A DNA stretch of 9,331 nt, taken from the NCBI GenBank assembly GCA_023700785.1, contig JAMPYH010000084.1, positions 1-9,331 of the forward strand, given 5' to 3'. Positions within the stretch are counted from its first letter, which is position 1; each line of letters begins with the position of its first letter. Origin of the DNA: Candidatus Zixiibacteriota bacterium. Its GTDB lineage: Bacteria > Zixibacteria > MSB-5A5 > GN15 > FEB-12. Shown piece by piece: positions 5,481-9,331 of the stretch. Made by a program: the position numbers and the translations under genes. The notes under the pieces are model-generated. The model was not told the origin of the DNA. It did not search any database and saw only the letters and a program-made list of their open reading frames with translations.

Positions 5481-7394
5481 ATGGTAACATCTGACCGTAT
5501 CCGCAATCTGGCCATTGTGGCCCATATCGATCATGGGAAAACGACCCTGATCGACTCTATCTTCCGCGCCACGCGAACTTTCCGCGACAATCAGCAGGTC
5601 GCGGATCGCCTGATGGATAGCCAGGATCTCGAGCGGGAACGCGGGATCACTATCCGCGCCAAGCATTGCACTGTCACCTGGAACGATTATCTCATTAATA
5701 TCATTGATACGCCCGGCCATGCCGATTTTTCCGGCGAGGTAGAGCGGGTACTTTCCATGGTTGATTCGGTTCTCCTGTTGGTTGACGCCAACGAAGGACC
5801 GATGCCGCAGACCAGGTACGTGCTAATGCGCGCGCTGAAACTTGGTCTTCGGCCGATCGTGATCGTCAACAAAGTTGACCGACCCAACGCCCGGCCCGAC
5901 CACGCGCTGAACAAAACATTCGATCTCTTTATCGATCTCGGCGCCACTGACGAGCAAGCCCACTTCCCGGTGCTGTATGGTTCGGGACTCGACGGCTGGT
6001 TTGTGCGCGATCTGGATAAGGAAGAGCATACCGGCATGGAATCACTCTTCGAGACGATCGTCGAGCAAGTGCCGCCGCCGAAAGTTGACCAGGAGGGACC
6101 GTTCCTGATGCAGGTCAGCACCCTGGCGTGGAACGATTATATCGGCCAGATCGGTTGTGGACGAGTTCTGCGCGGCAGACTCAACAAGGGGGAGGAGTTC
6201 ACCCAGCTGGTCAATAAATGGAAAGATCCTGCCAATCCCGAAGCCGGCTGGGAGTTTGTTGAATCCTCAAAGGAAAAAGGGGTGCACCTCTGGGTGACTC
6301 GCGGACTCCAACGGACCGAGGCTGATACTATCAGCGCGGGAGATATCGTCTGGCTGGCCGGCCCAAGCGAGATCGGCATCGGCGATACGTTCTCCGCTTT
6401 GGAGGACCTGTCATCCGCGTTGCCGCCCCTTGAGATCGAAGAGCCGACCGTCTCGATGTTCTTCCTGGTCAATAATGGACCGTTCTCCGGCGAAGATGGC
6501 ACCGCCATCATGCTCCGCCAGCTCAAGGAGCGCCTCCAGAAAGAACTGCGCACCAATGTCGCGCTGCGAATGGAAGATCTGGGTCGTTCCGATGGTCTGA
6601 AAGTTTCCGGTCGGGGTGAACTTCATCTGGCTATCCTGATCGAAGAAATGCGGCGCGAAGGTCTGGAGTTCTGCGTCTCGCGCCCCGAGGTGATCACGCA
6701 CCTGGACGCCGCCGGCAACACGCTTGAACCGGTGGAGCAACTGATCATCGATGTCCCCGAAGAATACCAGGGGATCATCATCGAAAAGCTCGCGCGCCGC
6801 AAGGGAGATCTCCGGTCGGTCGAAAACGCGGGGACAAATGTCATACGGCTTGAATTCGAGATCCCGACCCGCGGATTGATCGGATATCGCTCAGAGTTCC
6901 TGACCGATACGCGCGGCATGGGGATCATGGCGTCGCGCTTCAACGGGTACGGACCATGGCGCGGCGAGATCCAGTCGCGAAATCGCGGCTCGGTGGTCTC
7001 CATTGAGACCGGTCCGGCGACAGCGTACGCGATCGAAGGGATCCAGGAGCGCGCGGTGATCTTTGTGGAACCGACCGAACGAGTCTATGGCGGACAGATC
7101 GTCGGCGAGAACTCCCGTCCGGGAGACCTCCCGTGCAACCCTACCAAGCGGAAAGCGCTGACCAACCATCGCTCCTCGACCAAGGATATCGCGGTGACGC
7201 TCGATGTCCCGCGCAAAATGACGCTCGAACAGGCGATGGAGTGGATCGCGGCCGATGAATTGGTCGAGGTGACGCCGAAGTCGATCCGTATGCGGAAGGC
7301 TATTCTGGATTCGGAGCAGCGGAAACGGGCGCAGAAGGTTCAGCTTGGATTGTCCCAGGATATGAGCGCGGCGCCATCACCGTCGGTTATGTAG
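5481..7394 (+). CDS. typA: Translational GTPase TypA/BipA
   Basis: Ribosome-associated GTPase of the elongation factor family, 637 residues from the chosen start (usual length about 605-615). It acts in the cytoplasm on ribosomes and is linked to ribosome assembly, stress and low-temperature growth. G-domain motifs are AHIDHGKT (14-21), the switch I segment RERGITI (52-58), DTPGH (76-80), NKVD (130-133) and a G5-like YGSGL (166-170). Beta-barrel domain II follows (about 205-310) with a somewhat longer central segment (about 243-276). Next come the EF-G III/V-like domains with GRGELHLAILIEEMRREG (377-394) and IPTRGLIGYRSEFLTDTRG (461-479). The BipA-specific C-terminal domain includes GGQIVGE (537-543) and TNHRSSTKD (561-569). 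A polar tail extends about 25 residues past the conserved SIRMRK. Start: family members begin shortly before the IRNLAIVAH strand, which favours ATG 5481; ATG 5439 would add 14 residues, and both have weak ribosome binding sites. The gene converges with the next one across 22 bp. Confidence 0.96.
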   Translation: MVTSDRIRNLAIVAHIDHGKTTLIDSIFRATRTFRDNQQVADRLMDSQDLERERGITIRAKHCTVTWNDYLINIIDTPGHADFSGEVERVLSMVDSVLLLVDANEGPMPQTRYVLMRALKLGLRPIVIVNKVDRPNARPDHALNKTFDLFIDLGATDEQAHFPVLYGSGLDGWFVRDLDKEEHTGMESLFETIVEQVPPPKVDQEGPFLMQVSTLAWNDYIGQIGCGRVLRGRLNKGEEFTQLVNKWKDPANPEAGWEFVESSKEKGVHLWVTRGLQRTEADTISAGDIVWLAGPSEIGIGDTFSALEDLSSALPPLEIEEPTVSMFFLVNNGPFSGEDGTAIMLRQLKERLQKELRTNVALRMEDLGRSDGLKVSGRGELHLAILIEEMRREGLEFCVSRPEVITHLDAAGNTLEPVEQLIIDVPEEYQGIIIEKLARRKGDLRSVENAGTNVIRLEFEIPTRGLIGYRSEFLTDTRGMGIMASRFNGYGPWRGEIQSRNRGSVVSIETGPATAYAIEGIQERAVIFVEPTERVYGGQIVGENSRPGDLPCNPTKRKALTNHRSSTKDIAVTLDVPRKMTLEQAMEWIAADELVEVTPKSIRMRKAILDSEQRKRAQKVQLGLSQDMSAAPSPSVM

Positions 7395-7416
7395 CGATAC
7401 GTTCACAACTTCCTTT

Positions 7417-7749
7417 CTAGCGATCTCGCCGCGCGGCGAACGCAAAGGGATAGAAGTACGAGCGCATTGAGTCGTCGTTCGAACCATATTCATTCTGGCC
7501 CTGAAAATAATCCACCAGTACCTCCCGCATTCTGCATAGCTCGCGCAGCCTGGGTCGGCTTTTAGGGTCATCCAGGATCAAGTCGCACAGTTCCAGAGCA
7601 CGCTCATAGGCGAGCCGGCTGTTTTCGAGTTTCCCCCTGGTCTTCCAGTTTATCGCCCGCTCAACTTCCCCTCCTATATGAGCCATCTGCTCGAGAAACG
7701 GGACAGCCAGCCATCTCCCGTCAGCTAAGGTCTGATGTTGATAGCTCAT
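7417..7749 (-). CDS. Uncharacterised MSYQH-type helical protein, partner of DUF5674 gene
   Basis: Protein of 110 residues, apparently soluble and mostly helical, with no signal peptide or membrane span. Visible features are the N-terminus MSYQHQTLADGRW, FLEQMAHIGGEVERAINW (18-35), a helical segment ERALELCDLILDDPKSR (49-65), LCRMREVLVDYF (71-82) and a C-terminal YFYPFAFAARR. From memory, this resembles small hypothetical proteins found in scattered phyla and candidate-phylum genomes; I know no experimentally assigned function. The ATG at 7749 overlaps the stop of the DUF5674 gene (ATGA), so the two are translationally coupled; an in-frame GTG four codons upstream is less likely. A helical-bundle partner in a toxin-antitoxin-like or substrate-binding pair is possible, but this is only an inference from gene layout and size. 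Confidence 0.85.
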   Translation of the reverse strand: MSYQHQTLADGRWLAVPFLEQMAHIGGEVERAINWKTRGKLENSRLAYERALELCDLILDDPKSRPRLRELCRMREVLVDYFQGQNEYGSNDDSMRSYFYPFAFAARRDR

Positions 7750-8087
7750 TTTTGGATCCACCGGCTGACGATTTCAGCGATTCTCTCCTGGAGAGCTGCA
7801 TCTTCCACCGTTCGTGAGCGATTATTCTGGGATGGACGGATATTGATCATCGAATCAAACTCAAGAAAACCATCTTCACTTTCAAATGGGAGAAGATTGA
7901 TCCCCCAGAGATCCGACTGCGTCGAACCATTCTCTATGAGGTAGGCCTCCAGGTCGGCGTGCATTTCGGCGTCAATGGCGATCATTCCTCGCCTGACATC
8001 GACAACCGCTTTCACGAGATTCTCGAATATGTTTTTGGCGATTATTCGAAGCTCGTCAATGGTCTTTGGCTCAGTGAGAATCTGCAT
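7746..8087 (-). CDS. DUF5674 family protein
   Basis: Small cytoplasmic protein of 113 residues. It matches my recollection of the DUF5674 family: an N-terminal MQILTEP, the segment ENLVKAVVDVRRGMIAI (22-38), MHADLE (42-47), LWGINLLP (60-67) and the signature EFDSMINIRPSQNNRSR (76-92) followed by VED. The family has no assigned function. The dense conserved polar set (H43, D78, N82, R84, S86, R90, R92) suggests an active or nucleic-acid/ligand-binding site, but this is inference. ATG 8087 has AGGA 5 bases upstream (8093-8096). It is the first gene of a two-gene cassette with the MSYQH protein (4-bp overlap) and has its own promoter-like sequence downstream of tRNA-Asn. Confidence 0.88.
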   Translation of the reverse strand: MQILTEPKTIDELRIIAKNIFENLVKAVVDVRRGMIAIDAEMHADLEAYLIENGSTQSDLWGINLLPFESEDGFLEFDSMINIRPSQNNRSRTVEDAALQERIAEIVSRWIQK

Positions 8088-8116
8088 AGTAGTCCTGGGA
8101 GGATACGGTATTGGCT

Positions 8117-8145
8117 AATTTAAAGATGGAGCTAAAGTCGCACAA
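8117..8145 (-). promoter_or_regulatory. Possible promoter of the DUF5674 cassette
   Basis: On the minus strand TTGTGC (8140-8145), 17-base spacer, TAAATT (8117-8122). The predicted start near 8110 gives a leader of about 22 bases with the AGGA ribosome binding site, which fits well. Both boxes are only partial consensus matches. Confidence 0.35.
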
Positions 8146-8182
8146 GGTCTACCCGACTGATCGAGGAGACTCGACATGCCCC

Positions 8183-8190
8183 AAAAAAAA
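8183..8190 (-). terminator. T8 run ending the tRNA-Asn transcript
   Basis: Eight consecutive T residues on the minus strand begin two bases after the tRNA discriminator base, with only a C between. With the GC-rich acceptor and T stems of the tRNA upstream, this can act as an intrinsic terminator and would insulate the DUF5674 cassette from the strong tRNA promoter. Confidence 0.5.
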
Positions 8191-8191
8191 G

Positions 8192-8264
8192 CTGCCCCGG
8201 CTGGGCTCGAACCAGCGACCCGCTGATTAACAGTCAGCTGCTCTACCGACTGAGCTACAGGGCA
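8192..8264 (-). tRNA. tRNA-Asn (GTT anticodon)
   Basis: The 73-nt cloverleaf can be drawn fully. Acceptor stem is TGCCCTG/CGGGGCA (one T-G wobble). The D arm is GCTC-AGTCGGTA-GAGC. The anticodon stem-loop is CTGAC-TGTTAAT-with complementary arm, giving anticodon GTT, and the T arm is CTGG-TTCGAGC-CCAG. The discriminator is G, as expected for asparagine tRNA. CCA is not encoded (the next bases are C and T8), so the cell must add it with CCA nucleotidyltransferase. A near-consensus promoter lies about 60 bases upstream, leaving a leader to be removed by RNase P. Confidence 0.97.
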
Positions 8265-8330
8265 GTTATTCGGCTAATCTTGTGATACACCAACAGCTTC
8301 GGGGGTTTACCGACTCCGGAGGCGAACCGT

Positions 8331-8358
8331 AGTATATTCATTTTCGGCCGGTTGTCAA
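8331..8358 (-). promoter_or_regulatory. Strong sigma-70-type promoter of tRNA-Asn
   Basis: On the minus strand TTGACA (8353-8358), 16-base spacer, TATACT (8331-8336). The -35 box is perfect consensus and the -10 matches 5 of 6. The predicted start is near 8324, about 60 bases ahead of the mature tRNA 5' end. This is the best promoter in the window. Confidence 0.75.
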
Positions 8359-8472
8359 ATCTTTTTAGCCCTCCCACCCGCTCACACCGGGGTTGTTATA
8401 ACTTACTGAGACAATGACAACTACGCTCGGCTCTCCTTTCCCACGAGTAACTTTATGCTACCGTTTTCGGGC

Positions 8473-8502
8473 TTGCCTCGACTTTGATACAACGGATATA
8501 TT
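8473..8502 (+). promoter_or_regulatory. Possible hprK promoter, directly before the start codon
   Basis: TTGCCT (8473-8478), 18-base spacer, TATATT (8497-8502). The predicted start falls at about 8509-8510, two or three bases before the hprK ATG. The boxes and their flanks (TTGCCTCGA and GATATATT) are the same as in the putative ccoI promoter. The remaining interval between the tRNA and hprK (8265-8472) holds the tRNA promoter and leader and no gene that I can recognise. Confidence 0.4.
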
Positions 8503-8511
8503 GAACCGCTT

Positions 8512-9331
8512 ATGGCTAATCTGACTGTCGAGAAATTGTACCAGGATCGCAACCGCGACCTGGAGTTAACGCTCCTGACCAACGCCGAAGCCGGCCTCTC
8601 CAAGCCAATCAATAACGCCGAGTTACACCGCCCCGGCCTGGCTCTCGCCGGATTTTTCGAACGGTTTGCCAGCCGAAGGATCCAGATCCTCGGTGAAACC
8701 GAACTGACTTACATGACTCGGCTGGGTCCTGAACGGCTGACCGAGGTCGGGCAGAAGATCTTCAGTTTTGATATCCCGATGATAATCGTGGCAAAAGGGA
8801 TAACCCCGCCGCTCGAGTTTCTCCATCTGGCCGAAAGCAACAACACCGCGGTCTTTTCAAGTCGCCTGACCACTTCGGTCCTTTCCGCCCGATTGTCCGC
8901 CTTTCTCGATCACGCGTTCGCTCCTTCCATAAATACACACGGAACCCTGGTTGACGTTTACGGCGTCGGCCTGCTTTACACCGGGAAATCCGGCATCGGT
9001 AAATCCGAGGTCGCCCTTGATCTGGTGGAGCGGGGACATCGCCTTGTCGCTGACGATGTGGTCAAGATCACCCGCGCGGCGCCGGATGTGATCATCGGCT
9101 CGGGGTCGGAACTGCTCGGACACCACATGGAGATCCGAGGGGTTGGCATTATCGACATCGAGGAGCTTTTCGGCATCCGGTCGATCCGCCTTCAGAAGCG
9201 TATCGAAGTCGAAGTGCGCCTTACGCTCTGGTCGGAAACCGCCGACTACGAACGCCTCGGAATTGAGGAACGGACGACGACCATATTGGGAGTCAATATC
9301 CCGCTGGTCAATGTCCCGATCTCTCCCGGCA
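8512..9331 (+). CDS. hprK: HPr kinase/phosphorylase (3' end outside window)
   Basis: Bifunctional enzyme that phosphorylates and dephosphorylates the regulatory serine of HPr or an HPr-like protein, linking metabolism to PTS activity or to gene regulation; cytoplasmic hexamer in studied cases. The first 273 codons are present (usual length about 310-330). The N-terminal domain covers about 1-130. The catalytic domain has H143 in the HGTLVDVYGVG segment, the Walker A motif GKSGIGKS (158-165), HRLVADDVVKI (176-186) with the conserved acidic pair, and the family signature MEIRGVGIIDI (206-216). The frame leaves the window in the VPISPG segment just before the usual C-terminal part. ATG 8512 is the only possible start, because an in-frame TGA lies at 8485-8487 with no other start codon between. 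No Shine-Dalgarno site is visible. The PTS genes often found nearby are not in this window. Confidence 0.96.
   Translation, partial: MANLTVEKLYQDRNRDLELTLLTNAEAGLSKPINNAELHRPGLALAGFFERFASRRIQILGETELTYMTRLGPERLTEVGQKIFSFDIPMIIVAKGITPPLEFLHLAESNNTAVFSSRLTTSVLSARLSAFLDHAFAPSINTHGTLVDVYGVGLLYTGKSGIGKSEVALDLVERGHRLVADDVVKITRAAPDVIIGSGSELLGHHMEIRGVGIIDIEELFGIRSIRLQKRIEVEVRLTLWSETADYERLGIEERTTTILGVNIPLVNVPISPG

Noticed and set aside
5277..5720. Minus-strand open frame of 147 codons covering the typA 5' region
   Set aside because: Overlaps the conserved G domain of TypA and the hairpin region, with no recognisable protein features.
7426..7439. Perfect 14-bp palindrome TCGCCGCGCGGCGA near the 3' end of the MSYQH gene, as a terminator for the convergent genes
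   Set aside because: It lies within the coding sequence, encodes part of the Ala-Arg-rich C-terminus, and is not followed by a T-tract on either strand.
7746..8264. tRNA-Asn as an integration site for the DUF5674 cassette
   Set aside because: I found no second copy of the tRNA 3' end flanking the cassette, no integrase and no obvious change in composition.

Overview
The window looks like a chromosomal segment of a free-living, aerobically or microaerobically respiring Gram-negative-type bacterium of moderately high GC. It carries a cbb3 oxidase operon with a fused CcoN-CcoO subunit, a TypA/BipA GTPase, a tRNA-Asn without an encoded CCA end, and an HPr kinase/phosphorylase. The CcoNO fusion and the ccoI-ccoS-ccoNO-ccoQ order are known from Bacteroidetes and other FCB-type lineages. 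The promoters I can read, such as TTGACA-N16-TATACT before the tRNA, are of the ordinary sigma-70 type and there are good Shine-Dalgarno sites. That argues against Bacteroidetes proper and for a related or candidate phylum; this placement is inference.

Left part (1-4936, minus strand): a compact operon reads ccoI (copper-transporting P-type ATPase), ccoS (assembly factor), ccoNO (catalytic subunit fused to the mono-heme cytochrome c subunit), ccoQ (small membrane subunit, cut by the window edge). Genes overlap or are separated by one base, so they are almost certainly co-transcribed and translationally coupled. CcoI supplies copper for the CuB site, CcoS helps insert cofactors, CcoNO reduces O2, and CcoQ stabilises the complex. 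CcoP is not in view and would be expected past base 1.

Middle intergenic region (4937-5480): it is shared by ccoI (leftward) and typA (rightward). On the ccoI side lie a plausible promoter, two related inverted repeats with GTAAAT/ATTTAC half-sites about 105 bp apart, and a third unrelated inverted repeat. On the typA side lies a run of hairpins with a possible pseudoknot, ending in a terminator-like hairpin with a T-rich tail. This may be a leader RNA or a small RNA.

Right part: typA (plus strand) is followed by a convergent two-gene cassette on the minus strand, a DUF5674-family protein and an uncharacterised 110-residue helical protein starting MSYQH, overlapping by ATGA. Upstream of the cassette is tRNA-Asn (minus strand) with a near-consensus promoter and a T8 run at its 3' end. 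Divergently, hprK starts at 8512 and runs off the right edge. Its only possible start has no Shine-Dalgarno site and sits directly behind a promoter-like sequence, suggesting a leaderless mRNA.

The best candidates for undescribed biology are the DUF5674/MSYQH gene pair, the structured RNA upstream of typA, and the paired operators in front of the cbb3 operon.
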